Assembly: GCA_017941235.1 (NCBI GenBank)
Contig: JAGAWU010000024.1
Span: forward strand, 1-64,000
From: Bacilli bacterium
Lineage (GTDB): Bacteria > Bacillota_I > Bacilli_A > RF39 > UBA660
Length of the DNA: 64,000 bases
Direction: 5' to 3'
The notes beneath the pieces were generated by a model, which worked only from the letters and a program-made list of their open reading frames with translations, was not told the DNA's origin and made no database searches. A program made the position numbers and the translations under genes. Positions 47,202 to 56,641 of this stretch are shown here, piece by piece. How positions within the stretch are numbered: the first letter of the stretch is position 1; each line of letters opens with the position of its first letter.

Positions 47202-48494
47202 ATGAGTGAAGAAAAGAAAATAGAAAATGCTAATTCTGCAACTTCTAAAAAAAATTCTAAGAAGATTAATAAACATAGTGATAGACCACTTTTTCCTTTC
47301 AGATATACTGCAAAAACAGCTAGTGGTAGAAAAATAACTGGTATTTTTGAAGCAGAAAGTGTAAATGATTGTAGACATTTACTTGAAGTTCAAGGTTATA
47401 CAGATATTGAGGTTAATCTTAAGAAAAAATATGATGTTGATATCATTTTAACTACAAAAATTGCTCCAGGTGATTTAGCTTTTGATTTAACTCAGCTTTC
47501 TACTTATATAAAAGCTGGTATTCCACTTGTTGATTCGGTAAAAATACTTTCACATCAATCAACAAAGCCTGCACAAAGAAGAGCTTATCAACTTTTACTT
47601 TATGATTTGCTTAGAGGTGATAATTTAAGTGATGCTATGGATAAACAAGAAAATGTTTTTCCAGCACTTTTAGTTAATATGGTAAGGACAGCTGAGATGA
47701 CAGGTGATCTGCCTACTATACTTGATGATATGGCTGAATATTATGAATCAATTGAGACAGTAAAGAAAGAAATGAGAAGTGCAATGACATATCCAGTTAT
47801 TGTTATAATACTTGCTATTGGAGTACTTGTATTTATGCTTTTATACTTAGTACCACAGTTTGTTTCATTGTATGAAGATCAAGGAGCCACGCTTCCAACT
47901 ATTACACTAGTTGTAATTGGAATGTCTAATTTTCTCAAAAATAATTATTTAATTATTTTAATAGTTTTATTTGCAATAATAGTATCATTCTGGTATTGTT
48001 ATTCAAATATTAAATCATTTAGATCTTTTGTACAGAAAGTACTTATGCATTTTCCTGTAATAGGAAATATAATTATATATAAAGAAGTTTATAATTTTAC
48101 CAAAACATTTGCTTCTCTTACTAATCATGGTGTTTTTATAACTGATTCAATGGAGATACTTGGTAAAATTACTACTAATGAAGTTTATAAAAGAATAATT
48201 AATAAAACAATGACAAACTTATCAAAAGGTGATCCAGTATCTGAAGCTTTTAAAGGTGAGTGGGCATTCCCTGAAATAGCATATCAAATGCTTGTTACAG
48301 GAGAAAATACTGGTCAGCTTGGACTTATGATGGAAAAGGTATCAGAACATTATCAAATGCTTCATAAAACAGCAACTAATCAATTAAAAAGTATGATTGA
48401 ACCAGCAATGATAATTATACTTGCTGGAATAGTAGGAGTATTATTACTTTCTATTGTTACACCAATGTTTGATATTTATAATCAAATAAATTAG
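47202..48494 (+). CDS. Type IV pilus / type II secretion inner-membrane protein (PilC/GspF family)
   Basis: 430 residues; start ATG 47202 follows taggag. An N-terminal cytoplasmic segment has 'FRYTAKTASGRKITGIFEAE', typical of PilC/GspF rather than ComGB. Two T2SF repeats ('LTQLSTYIKAGIPLVDSVKI' and 'FTKTFASLTNHGVFITDSM'), each followed by TM helices, and the final 'LLLSIVTPMFDIYNQI'. Acts as the platform protein of a pilus-type machine. Followed 12 bp later by the prepilin peptidase. ATPase and pilin genes must be elsewhere. May provide the DNA-uptake pilus working with ComEA/ComEC. Confidence 0.92.
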   Translation: MSEEKKIENANSATSKKNSKKINKHSDRPLFPFRYTAKTASGRKITGIFEAESVNDCRHLLEVQGYTDIEVNLKKKYDVDIILTTKIAPGDLAFDLTQLSTYIKAGIPLVDSVKILSHQSTKPAQRRAYQLLLYDLLRGDNLSDAMDKQENVFPALLVNMVRTAEMTGDLPTILDDMAEYYESIETVKKEMRSAMTYPVIVIILAIGVLVFMLLYLVPQFVSLYEDQGATLPTITLVVIGMSNFLKNNYLIILIVLFAIIVSFWYCYSNIKSFRSFVQKVLMHFPVIGNIIIYKEVYNFTKTFASLTNHGVFITDSMEILGKITTNEVYKRIINKTMTNLSKGDPVSEAFKGEWAFPEIAYQMLVTGENTGQLGLMMEKVSEHYQMLHKTATNQLKSMIEPAMIIILAGIVGVLLLSIVTPMFDIYNQIN

Positions 48495-48506
48495 GAGCTA
48501 TTATTG

Positions 48507-49265
48507 ATGAAAATGTATTTAATTATATTCTACATATTTGGTGCTATAATTAGTTCCTTTTTATGTGTAGTAGGAATGAGACTTCCAAAAAAAATAGACT
48601 TTATAAAAGGTAAATCTAGGTGTGACAATTGTGATCATGAATTAAAATTTTATGAACTTGTACCTATATTTTCATATTTATTTCTTGGTGGGAAATGTAA
48701 AAGATGTAAAACTCAAATTTCAGTATTAATTCCTATTTGTGAAATAATAGGTGGACTTCTTGCTAGTATATCATTTTATAGATTTGGTTTTAGTGTTGAA
48801 CTTGTATTTGCACTTTTAATTTCATCACTTTTCTTAATTGTTTTAGTAACTGATGTTAATTACTTTATAATACCTGATGAAATTATACTTGTTTATTCAG
48901 TATTTTTCTTGGTATTACAATTTGCAAATGGTGGATTTAGAAATTTACTTTATCATTTATGTGTTGCAATATTTCTATTTTTTGTGATGTATTTAACAAT
49001 GCTGTTAGGTGAGTTCTTATTTAAAAAAGAATCGCTTGGTGGAGGAGATGTAAAACTATTATTCTTATTTGGATTGGTACTTGATCCATTAGGTGGAGTT
49101 TTAACAATATTTTTAGGTAGTATAATAGCTTTACCTATTTCTCTTATTGTTCTTATAAAAAATAAAACTAATATGATACCATTCGGACCGTTTTTGGTAC
49201 TTGCATTTCTTGTTATTTATTTTTTGAATTTTACACCTACAGATTTTTTAAATTTATTAACTTAA
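48507..49265 (+). CDS. Prepilin peptidase (PilD/ComC family, A24)
   Basis: 252 residues; ATG 48507 is 8 bp after aggagc. N-terminal methylase-type region with zinc pairs 'RCDNCDHELKFYELVPIFSY' and 'CKRCKTQIS'. Peptidase aspartates in 'VTDVNYFIIPDE' and 'LGGGDVKLLFLFG'. Seven to eight TM helices. Cleaves (and may N-methylate) type IV prepilins at the membrane. In operon with the PilC-like gene. Confidence 0.94.
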   Translation: MKMYLIIFYIFGAIISSFLCVVGMRLPKKIDFIKGKSRCDNCDHELKFYELVPIFSYLFLGGKCKRCKTQISVLIPICEIIGGLLASISFYRFGFSVELVFALLISSLFLIVLVTDVNYFIIPDEIILVYSVFFLVLQFANGGFRNLLYHLCVAIFLFFVMYLTMLLGEFLFKKESLGGGDVKLLFLFGLVLDPLGGVLTIFLGSIIALPISLIVLIKNKTNMIPFGPFLVLAFLVIYFLNFTPTDFLNLLT

Positions 49266-49290
49266 ACACTTTAAAAAAAGTGTTTTCTTT
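49264..49290 (+). terminator. Intrinsic terminator of the pilus gene pair
   Basis: AAACACTTT / AAAGTGTTT, 4-nt loop, T-rich tail; overlaps the stop codon. Confidence 0.78.
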
Positions 49291-49330
49291 ATTATAATAT
49301 AAAGTATTAAATTATTTAGGAGGTATATTT

Positions 49331-50647
49331 ATGCATATAACTATTTTACCTGCAGATACTTATGTTGTTATTAATAAAACAGTATTAAATGAGCAAGATA
49401 GAAAAATTATAACAATGCTTTATCAACCTATAATAGGTTTTGCTGCTGTTAGTTTATATTTTACTTTAATAGATGACTTAGATAAAAAAGAAGTAAGAAG
49501 TGATGAACTTACACATCATCATTTAATGGCAACTATGCAACTTAAACTTGATGAAATAGTTGTAGCAAGAGAAAAATTAGAGGGTGTAGGACTTCTAAAA
49601 ACTTATTATAGACAAGATAATGTTAATAATTATGTTTATCTTTTATATTCTCCTATAAGTGCTAATGACTTTTTTAATCATCCAATACTTAATATAGTTT
49701 TATATAATAATTTGGGTAAAGAAGAATATAATAAACTTTTAAATGTATTCAGAATACCAAGAATATTGCTTAAGGATTATGAAGATATAACAAGATCTTT
49801 TGACCAAGTTTTTTCATCAGTTCCTGGTAGAAGTGAAATACTTATAAGTGATGTAGCTAGTAAAAATACATCTAGTATTTTTCTTAATGATAGTATTGAT
49901 TTTGATATGCTTATTTCTAGTATTCCTAAAGATATGGTAAATGAGAAATGTTTTACAAATGAAGTAAAAGAACTGATTAATAATTTAGTGTTTACTTATC
50001 ATATAGATCAATTTCATATGCAGGATTTAGTTAGAGATTCTTTAAATGAGAGAGGATTAATTGATAAGAATGAATTAAGAAAGAATTGTAGAAATATTTA
50101 TCAACTTGATAATTCTGGTAGTTTACCTACACTTGTTTATTCAAAGCAACCAGAATATTTAAAGAAACCAGTTGGTGATAATTCAAAGTGGGCTAAGATG
50201 GTTTATACATTTGAAAACACTACTCCTTATAATTATTTAAAGGCTCAATATAATGGGTCAGAGCCAACTAGTCGTGATTTAAGATTAATAGAAGGACTTC
50301 TTGTTGAACATAAGCTTAATCCTGGAGTAGTTAATGTTTTAATATCTTATGTTCTTAAAATTAATAATCAAAAATTAAATAAGAGTTATTTAGAAACAAT
50401 TGTAGGTCAATGGAAAAGATTAAAAGTTGAAACAGTAGAAGATGCTATGAGAGTAACTGAAAAAGAACATAAAAAGTTAAAGAAACTTATTAATAAAGAT
50501 AAAAATACTACCGTTTCTACTAGAAAATATTCAACACGAAATATTGAAGAAAAACTTCCTGATTGGTTTGATAAAGAAATAGAAAGTAGTGAAACAAGCA
50601 AGCAAGAGCAAGATGAGATGGAAAAACTTTTAAAAGATTTCAATTGA
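49331..50647 (+). CDS. dnaB: Replication initiation/membrane attachment protein DnaB (DnaD-like)
   Basis: 438 residues. The N-terminal winged-helix region ('ILPADTYVVINKTVLNEQDRKIITMLYQPIIGFAAVSLY') is the Firmicutes DnaB type. A C-terminal DnaB_2/DnaD domain follows ('LRLIEGLLVEHKLNPGVVNVLISYVL...YLETIVGQWKRL') and then a charged tail. In B. subtilis this protein helps load the replicative helicase with DnaD and DnaI. dnaI, which usually follows dnaB, is not next: an HD-domain gene is. Start after aggaggt. Confidence 0.88.
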   Translation: MHITILPADTYVVINKTVLNEQDRKIITMLYQPIIGFAAVSLYFTLIDDLDKKEVRSDELTHHHLMATMQLKLDEIVVAREKLEGVGLLKTYYRQDNVNNYVYLLYSPISANDFFNHPILNIVLYNNLGKEEYNKLLNVFRIPRILLKDYEDITRSFDQVFSSVPGRSEILISDVASKNTSSIFLNDSIDFDMLISSIPKDMVNEKCFTNEVKELINNLVFTYHIDQFHMQDLVRDSLNERGLIDKNELRKNCRNIYQLDNSGSLPTLVYSKQPEYLKKPVGDNSKWAKMVYTFENTTPYNYLKAQYNGSEPTSRDLRLIEGLLVEHKLNPGVVNVLISYVLKINNQKLNKSYLETIVGQWKRLKVETVEDAMRVTEKEHKKLKKLINKDKNTTVSTRKYSTRNIEEKLPDWFDKEIESSETSKQEQDEMEKLLKDFN

Positions 50648-50732
50648 CATTATTTACAAAGTTTATTTTACATGATTTGAATTTTTCTTTTAAATATGAT
50701 ATTATTTAATGGATACGTATAAGGAGAATTCG

Positions 50733-51245
50733 ATGAAGAAATTAAAGGAAGAACATTTTTATAAAAATGAAGAGTTTTATTCTATAATAGAGGATATACT
50801 TAATAATGATAAATTTAATGAATTAAAGCTTGTTAGACATCATGGTATTACTAGATTTAATCATTCCCTTAGAGTTTCTTATTATACTTATTTAACTACA
50901 AAAAAATTAAATTTAAATTATGTAGAAGCAACTAGAGCTGCACTTTTACATGATTTTTTTACTGATGAATTAAAAGGTGAAAAAATGAAAGTTGCTTTAA
51001 GAAGACATCCTTTTATAGCATTAGAAAATTCTAAAAAATATTTTGAAATTTCTGATTTACAGGCTGATATAATTGTTAAGCATATGTTTCCTGTTACAAA
51101 AGAATTACCAAAATATAAAGAAAGTTTTATAGTTGATATTATTGACGATATTTCTAGTGTTTATGAAAGAACTTATAGTATTAATACTGAATTTCAAGCA
51201 GCGCTTAATTTTATATTAATAGCTATTCTATTAAGAATAAGATAA
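50733..51245 (+). CDS. HD-domain protein
   Basis: 170 residues; start ATG 50733 is 6 bp after aaggag. Metal-binding HD pattern: His in 'RHHGITRFNHSLRVSYYTY', 'AALLHDFFTD', a further His in 'RRHPFIALENSK' and Asp in 'VDIIDDISSVYERT'. Likely a phosphohydrolase; similar short HD proteins act on nucleotides, and the substrate is not evident. It ends 10 bp before the tRNA. Confidence 0.8.
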   Translation: MKKLKEEHFYKNEEFYSIIEDILNNDKFNELKLVRHHGITRFNHSLRVSYYTYLTTKKLNLNYVEATRAALLHDFFTDELKGEKMKVALRRHPFIALENSKKYFEISDLQADIIVKHMFPVTKELPKYKESFIVDIIDDISSVYERTYSINTEFQAALNFILIAILLRIR

Positions 51246-51255
51246 TTCTTTATTT

Positions 51256-51332
51256 GTTCTCGTAGCTCAGTAGGATAGAGCAATCGCCTCCTAAGCGATA
51301 GGTCGTTGGTTCGATTCCAATCGGGAACACCA
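51256..51332 (+). tRNA. tRNA-Arg (CCU)
   Basis: Acceptor GTTCTCG / CGGGAAC (one G-U), discriminator A, encoded CCA. D-arm GCTC...GAGC, anticodon stem ATCGC / GCGAT with loop CTCCTAA giving anticodon CCT (reads AGG), T-arm GGTTCGATTCC. Confidence 0.96.
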
Positions 51333-51412
51333 TTATGAAATTAATGTATTTTTACATTTATATAATTATAAATACAATATTATAGTAGTTTATTTAATAG
51401 AAGGAGGATTAT

Positions 51413-52030
51413 ATGAATAATGTTGATATAGTTGGTATTGGAAATCTTGATACTGTAATTAATTTGTTTTCGAGTGTAAATGGGTTAGGAGAGGATAATT
51501 GCTTTTTAGTAGTTCTTAATAGAGATTATGTTCCGTCTAGTATTGATCCTAGCAGTACTTTAAAAACTAGTTCTACAGTAGTTGGGGCTAAAGCTGGTGG
51601 AATTGCAGGAGGATTAGTTGGTGGAGCTATTGCTAGTTCAGTGAATGCTTCAATTGAAGAAGCTGTTAATGAATTTAATAGTAAATTAACTGATCAACAA
51701 AAAGTATTATTTAGTAGAAATGTATATTGTGGATTCTTAATTAATGTTGTTGATAAAGGAATAGGTGTTATACCACTAAAAAATAGTGGACAATTAATTC
51801 CTAGAATTAAGGATCTTATAACTGATATAGATAGTTATGTATTTATGAGTAGTGATGAAATAGAAAAGATTAAAATAGAAAAATTACCATTACATTTTTC
51901 ATCAAGAAAATTAGCAGTTTATTTTAAGAATTTAGGTAATACTAGTACACAATGGACATTACCTATGAAAGATAAATTTGTTTCTTATCAACAAGAAAAT
52001 TATAATAAGTTAGCTAATAAATTGAAATAA
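51413..52030 (+). CDS. Hypothetical protein with a glycine-zipper segment
   Basis: 205 residues. 'VVGAKAGGIAGGLVGGAIASSV' (in two parts, about residues 57-78) is a Gly/Ala-rich membrane-active helix inside an otherwise soluble alpha/beta sequence. No signal peptide. Start after aaggagg. Followed 26 bp later by a zinc-ribbon gene, likely co-transcribed. Similar arrangements are seen in stress or secretion-associated small operons, but I do not recognise this one. Confidence 0.6.
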   Translation: MNNVDIVGIGNLDTVINLFSSVNGLGEDNCFLVVLNRDYVPSSIDPSSTLKTSSTVVGAKAGGIAGGLVGGAIASSVNASIEEAVNEFNSKLTDQQKVLFSRNVYCGFLINVVDKGIGVIPLKNSGQLIPRIKDLITDIDSYVFMSSDEIEKIKIEKLPLHFSSRKLAVYFKNLGNTSTQWTLPMKDKFVSYQQENYNKLANKLK

Positions 52031-52056
52031 TATAAAATGAAGGATGGAGGAATTAT

Positions 52057-52464
52057 ATGTTTTGCTCAAATTGTGGTAAGGAAGTTAAAGGTAACTTTTG
52101 TGGAGCATGTGGTACAAAAGTAGTAGGAAACACTGTTCAAGAAGAAAATAGTACTATAAAAGTGGAAGAAGGTACTTCAAGAAATGTAGTATTAACTGTT
52201 ACAAGAACAAAGAAAATTTTGGGATTTGCAATATCCTTTTCAGTATATGTTGATGGTGTGCAAATTGGAAGTTTAGGTAATGGAAAAAGTTTAACTTATA
52301 ATGTATCAGAAGGAAATCATAAAGTAGTATTTAAATGTGTAGAAAAAGATGTGATACAAGAAATCAATGTTCTTAGTACAACTAATAGTGTTGAAGTAGT
52401 ATGCCATGCAAAAATGGGATTAGTTGCTGCAGTAGCTAATGTTGATGAAGTTAAATATAATTAG
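52057..52464 (+). CDS. Zinc-ribbon plus beta-sandwich small protein
   Basis: 135 residues. N-terminal zinc ribbon 'MFCSNCGKEVKGNFCGACGTK' in two CxxC pairs (positions 3, 6 and 15, 18), a short linker, then a PEGA-like beta domain ('SFSVYVDGVQIGSLGNGKSL' followed by TYNVSEGNHKVVFK). No TM helix. Function unknown; possibly a partner of the preceding gene. Start after atggagg. Confidence 0.7.
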   Translation: MFCSNCGKEVKGNFCGACGTKVVGNTVQEENSTIKVEEGTSRNVVLTVTRTKKILGFAISFSVYVDGVQIGSLGNGKSLTYNVSEGNHKVVFKCVEKDVIQEINVLSTTNSVEVVCHAKMGLVAAVANVDEVKYN

Positions 52465-52473
52465 TACTAAATA

Positions 52474-52507
52474 AAAAAATATTAGTTTTTCAACTAATAT
52501 TTTTTTT
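52474..52507 (+). terminator. Bidirectional terminator between the zinc-ribbon gene and arginase
   Basis: AATATTAGTT / AACTAATATT with TTTC loop, A-run before and T-run after; usable on both strands and overlapping the arginase stop. Confidence 0.85.
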
Positions 52508-53399
52508 GGAATTTTCCTTTTTCTTTTTCTATTACTTGTATTATTCTAGCTATAATATTTAGTGCAATTTGTTCTGTTTTTCTATTTTCATCTCTAAGTG
52601 GGTTAAATTCAACCACATCCATTGATGATATTTGAGCGTTATGTTTTAATACTTCTTCAAGTATTTCCATTGCTTCTTTTTCATTAATTCCATCAACTTC
52701 TGGTACTGATACACCAGGAGCAACATCAGGATCTATTACATCTAAATCATAACTTACATGGACAGATTTATTTCTATCCATAGCAATGGCAAATGCTTCA
52801 TCAATTACTGTTTTTATACCTTTAGTTCTTATATCTTCTGTAGAATATACAGTTACACCTGAATATCTAATATTATCTTCTTCCCAAGGATCTATACTTC
52901 TTGCACCAATAATTACTGTTCTTTTAGGGTCTATACAAGTACCATCAAAAAATGTTCTTAGTTCTTCACATTTCCAACCAGTTATTGCGGCACATGGAAG
53001 GCCATGAATATTTCCTGTAACTGTTGTTTCAAAAGTATTGTAATCAGTGTGCGCATCAATCCAAATTAGACCGATTTTTCCATCATTTACTTTAGCGTCT
53101 GCAAGTGTTGATGCAACTGCTATAGAATGATCTCCACCTAAAGTTATTGGAAATAATTTTTCTTCTAATTTTTTAAGCTCTATTTTATATAGGGCAGTAT
53201 TAAATTTTTCTATTTCTACATTGTTTTTCTTTTTGTCTGATAGATTTCTGCTTTTGACGAAATGTTCATCTTGCATTAGGTTAATCATTTCACCAGTGTA
53301 AAAGCTTTTCATATCATTCATTAGTTGTAATGGTCCAAGATGAGCTCCATCTATGTGAACACCTAAATCACTACCAGCACCTATTACTACAGTTTTCAT
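52494..53399 (-). CDS. Arginase (ureohydrolase family)
   Basis: 301 residues. Binuclear Mn site motifs: 'LGGDHSIA', 'WIDAHTDYNTFETT', and 'SYDLDVIDPDVAPGVS'; 'TGNIHGLPCA' after the second motif favours arginase over agmatinase. Hydrolyses L-arginine to ornithine and urea. C-terminal 'SMDVVEFNPLRDENRKTEQIA' is standard. No other arginine-catabolism gene is nearby. Divergent from murE with 140 bp between. Confidence 0.9.
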   Translation of the reverse strand: MKTVVIGAGSDLGVHIDGAHLGPLQLMNDMKSFYTGEMINLMQDEHFVKSRNLSDKKKNNVEIEKFNTALYKIELKKLEEKLFPITLGGDHSIAVASTLADAKVNDGKIGLIWIDAHTDYNTFETTVTGNIHGLPCAAITGWKCEELRTFFDGTCIDPKRTVIIGARSIDPWEEDNIRYSGVTVYSTEDIRTKGIKTVIDEAFAIAMDRNKSVHVSYDLDVIDPDVAPGVSVPEVDGINEKEAMEILEEVLKHNAQISSMDVVEFNPLRDENRKTEQIALNIIARIIQVIEKEKGKFQKKY

Positions 53400-53538
53400 A
53401 TTTTATCACCATTCTTATTTTATATGAAATTTTTTTTATTCTCAAGGGGTTAACACAATTTTAACAAAATCTTTACAAAAAATAGATTACTTAATTATTT
53501 TGTGATATTATTGTAATAGATGGGAAGGTAATAATTAT

Positions 53539-54984
53539 ATGAAAAAGTTAAATGAATTATATGATATAGATAGTGATGTATTGATTAAAAGAATTTGTAT
53601 TAATTCTAAACAAATAGAAAATGGTGATATTTTTGTTTGTACAATGGGTGTTAAAGCTGATCGTCATGATTTTATAGATGAGGCTATTGAAAGAGGTGCT
53701 TCTGCTGTAGTAGTTAGCCGTGATGTAGGAGAGAAAAGTGTACCAATTATTATGGTAGATGATACTAATAAGGAACTACCTAGATTATGTGCTAGATTTT
53801 ATGATTATCCAGATAAAAAACTTACTATGATAGGTATCACTGGTACAGATGGTAAAACAACAACAACTACAGTTATTCAAGCATTAATAGGTAAGAAGAA
53901 TTGTGGTTATATTGGTACTAACGGTTATAGTTATAATGATTTTAAAGGAGATACTGAAAATACAACGCCAGATGCTCATAATCTATATAGATATTTTAAT
54001 GAGTTTGTAGAAGGTGGTTGTAAATACTGTTCAATGGAAGCATCAAGCGAAGCTTATTTTAGAAAGAGACTTGAAGAAATAGAATATGATATTTCGGGTA
54101 TTACAAATATTACTCGTGAACATTTAAATATACATGGTAGTTTTGAAAATTATATTGAATGTAAATGTGAGGTTTTTAGACATACTAAGAAAGATGGTTA
54201 TTGCGTTTTAAACCATGATGATGAACACTTTGAGATTTGCAAGGAAGCTTCAAATGGTAAAGTAGTTACTTATGGAAAAGGAGAAGATAATGATTTACAA
54301 ATAGTAGATTATAAAGTTTATCCTACACATACTGATATAACATATAAATATGATGGGCAGGAATATAAAGTAAAAAGTCCTCTTCTAGCTGAGTTTAATG
54401 TGTATAATTTAGCTTGTGCACTTCTTACATGTTTATCACTTGGGTTTAAGTTTGAAGAATTAGTTAATAATTTTAAAGATATATATGTTGATGGTCGTCT
54501 TGAGATGTTAGATACGAACACACCATACTATGTTATGGTAGATTATGCACACACACCTAATGGTATTAGTAATTTACTTAAGTTTGTTCATACTCTTGAT
54601 ATTAAGAGATCGATTGTAGTTATTGGTTCTGCTGGTGAAAGAGATTATTTAAAGAGACCTATAATGGGTGAAACTGTTTTAAATAATGCTAGTTATGCTA
54701 TATTTTGTTATGAGGATCCTAGGAGTGAAGATCCTAGGGATATAATTGATCAACTTATTTCTACTGCTAAAGAAACACATGATAATTATGAAATAGTTGT
54801 TGATAGACATGAGGCTATTCAAAGAGCTATTGATATAGCAAAAGATGGTGATATTGTTTTAGTACTAGGTAAGGGAAATGAAACATATCAAAAGTTAAAG
54901 ACAGAGACTATATATTTTAATGATGTAGAGGAAGCTTATAAAGCAGTTGAAAATAGAAAGAAAAGAGAAAAAATCAGTATTTAA
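53539..54984 (+). CDS. murE: UDP-MurNAc-dipeptide amino acid ligase (MurE)
   Basis: 481 residues; adds the third amino acid to UDP-MurNAc-L-Ala-D-Glu in the cytoplasm. Domains: N-terminal uridine-binding domain ('NSKQIENGDIFVCTMGVKADRHDFIDEAI' in parts), ATP P-loop 'GITGTDGKTTTTT' (about 98), 'NTTPDA', 'ITNITREHLNIHGS', 'VDGRLEML' and 'VDYAHTPNGI'. The amino-acid-specificity loop reads E-D-P-R at 392-395, where meso-DAP enzymes have DNPR; the Arg is kept. DAP is therefore more likely than Lys, but this is not certain. Single gene, start after gggaagg. Confidence 0.93.
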   Translation: MKKLNELYDIDSDVLIKRICINSKQIENGDIFVCTMGVKADRHDFIDEAIERGASAVVVSRDVGEKSVPIIMVDDTNKELPRLCARFYDYPDKKLTMIGITGTDGKTTTTTVIQALIGKKNCGYIGTNGYSYNDFKGDTENTTPDAHNLYRYFNEFVEGGCKYCSMEASSEAYFRKRLEEIEYDISGITNITREHLNIHGSFENYIECKCEVFRHTKKDGYCVLNHDDEHFEICKEASNGKVVTYGKGEDNDLQIVDYKVYPTHTDITYKYDGQEYKVKSPLLAEFNVYNLACALLTCLSLGFKFEELVNNFKDIYVDGRLEMLDTNTPYYVMVDYAHTPNGISNLLKFVHTLDIKRSIVVIGSAGERDYLKRPIMGETVLNNASYAIFCYEDPRSEDPRDIIDQLISTAKETHDNYEIVVDRHEAIQRAIDIAKDGDIVLVLGKGNETYQKLKTETIYFNDVEEAYKAVENRKKREKISI

Positions 54985-55053
54985 TAAAAAAATAATATTT
55001 TACTTGAAAAATTACTTTAAATATATTATTCTTTTATTAAGGTGTGTGGTAAT

Positions 55054-55137
55054 ATGTTTAAGATTTTGAAAAATATTTTAGGCCTAGATATTTCTTTCTT
55101 ATTCATGTTATCATTTATTTCTTTTATTCTTATTTAA
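55054..55137 (+). CDS. Tiny membrane-peptide ORF in the uraA leader (27 aa)
   Basis: ATG at 55054 preceded by aaggtgtgtgg; 27 codons encode a basic start (MFKILKN), then one hydrophobic segment (ISFLFMLSFISFILI) and a TAA. The stop lies at the foot of the hairpin at 55136-55167. It could be a small membrane protein or a leader peptide. Confidence 0.45.
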   Translation: MFKILKNILGLDISFLFMLSFISFILI

Positions 55138-55167
55138 AGATATTTCGTTTGAAATGTCTTCTTTTTT
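55136..55167 (+). terminator. Hairpin with T-tract in the uraA-upp leader (possible attenuator)
   Basis: AAGATATTTC / GAAATGTCTT (one G-U), GTTT loop, then CTTTTTTT. It sits 31 bp before the uraA start and after the tiny ORF. Confidence 0.75.
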
Positions 55168-55197
55168 TGTAAAGAAACACCTGGAGAGGAGAATTTT

Positions 55198-56640
55198 ATG
55201 AATAAAAAAATGGAATATGATACTAATGAAATGCCACCAATTGGTAAATCAATTATTTTAGCATTTCAACACTTATTTGCAATGTTTGGTGCAACTATAC
55301 TTGTTCCTATACTTGTAAATCAAGCTGCAGGCTCAGAGGTCTTAACAATACCTGTAGCACTTGTAACTTCTGGAATTGGTACACTTATATATATATTGTG
55401 TACTAAAGGTCGTTCACCTGTGTATTTGGGTAGCTCCTTTGCGTTTATAACACCAATTGCAGCAGCTTATTTGAAGGGCGGAATAAGTGGTGCTATGACT
55501 GGGGTTATGGTAGTTGGACTTATTTATATAATAATTGCACTTATTATTAAATTTGTAGGAAAGGATTGGCTTGAAAAACTTTTACCACCAGTAGTTATAG
55601 GACCAATGATTATGATTATTGGGCTTGGACTTGCTCCATCTGCTATAAGCCAGATTGGTCTTTCTTCTGGAACTGATTTAAATATTAAAGTATTAATAGT
55701 TGCTATGGTTTCTTTCTTAGTTACAGCAATTGTTATGACTAAAGCTAAAGGGTTCTTTAAAATAATACCATTTTTAGTAGGGATTATTTGTGGCTATATT
55801 GTAGCAGTTTGTCTTGGAATGATAGATTTTACACCAGTAAAAGAAGCAAGTTTCTTTAGTCTACCTAAGTTTAAAATATTATTTAAAGATTATAGTTTAA
55901 ATTTTTCTGCATTAATAACTATTGCACCAATTGCACTTGTTACATTATGTGAGCATATTGGTGATCATACATCGCTTGGAAATATAATAGGTAAAGATTT
56001 AATTAAAAATCCAGGTCTTGATAGAACACTTTTAGGTGATGGTATTGCAACTTTTGTTGCTGGTTTTCTTGGAGGACCTGCAAATACAACATATGGTGAA
56101 AATACTTCAGTTGTAGGAATGACTAAAGTTGCTAGCGTTAAAGTAATTGGACTTGCTGGTATATTTGCAATTATAATTGGATTTTTAGGTAAATTTACAG
56201 CACTTATTTCAACTATACCTAGTGCAGTACTTGGAGGAGTATCACTTCTTCTATATGGATTTATTGCTGTAAATGGTTTAAAAGTATTGATAAAAAATAA
56301 AGTTGATTTTGAAAATTCTAAAAATATAATAGTTGCAAGTAGTATGCTTGTACTTGGTTTAGGAGGAGCCGCAATTTCAATTACTAAGGGTGATTTATCA
56401 CTTGTTATTTCTGGTATGAGTTTAGCTTCTATAGTAGGTATACTTTTAAATATATTTTTACCAAAAGAAAATGAAACAGAAGTTGCAACTTTAGTAGAGA
56501 AAGAGGTTAAAACATCAAAAACTGATATGTTAAAATTAAAAAAAGATATTAAAGATGAATTAACTGTTGAACTAAAAGAAGATATTTTAGAAGCTATAAA
56601 AGATGAAATGAGTACTTATAAAAAGAAGGGAAAAAAATAA
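55198..56640 (+). CDS. uraA: Uracil permease (NCS2 family)
   Basis: 480 residues, about 12-14 TM helices. 'QHLFAMFGATILVPILV' and 'YLGSSFAFITP' at the N-terminus, the Glu motif 'ALVTLCEHIGDHTSLGNI', and 'FLGGPANTTYGENTSVVG' match UraA-type uracil/H+ symporters. An extra C-terminal hydrophilic helix of about 60 residues (E/K-rich) is unusual for the family. The stop is 1 bp before upp, and the pairing supports uracil as substrate. Confidence 0.93.
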   Translation: MNKKMEYDTNEMPPIGKSIILAFQHLFAMFGATILVPILVNQAAGSEVLTIPVALVTSGIGTLIYILCTKGRSPVYLGSSFAFITPIAAAYLKGGISGAMTGVMVVGLIYIIIALIIKFVGKDWLEKLLPPVVIGPMIMIIGLGLAPSAISQIGLSSGTDLNIKVLIVAMVSFLVTAIVMTKAKGFFKIIPFLVGIICGYIVAVCLGMIDFTPVKEASFFSLPKFKILFKDYSLNFSALITIAPIALVTLCEHIGDHTSLGNIIGKDLIKNPGLDRTLLGDGIATFVAGFLGGPANTTYGENTSVVGMTKVASVKVIGLAGIFAIIIGFLGKFTALISTIPSAVLGGVSLLLYGFIAVNGLKVLIKNKVDFENSKNIIVASSMLVLGLGGAAISITKGDLSLVISGMSLASIVGILLNIFLPKENETEVATLVEKEVKTSKTDMLKLKKDIKDELTVELKEDILEAIKDEMSTYKKKGKK

Positions 56641-56641
56641 A

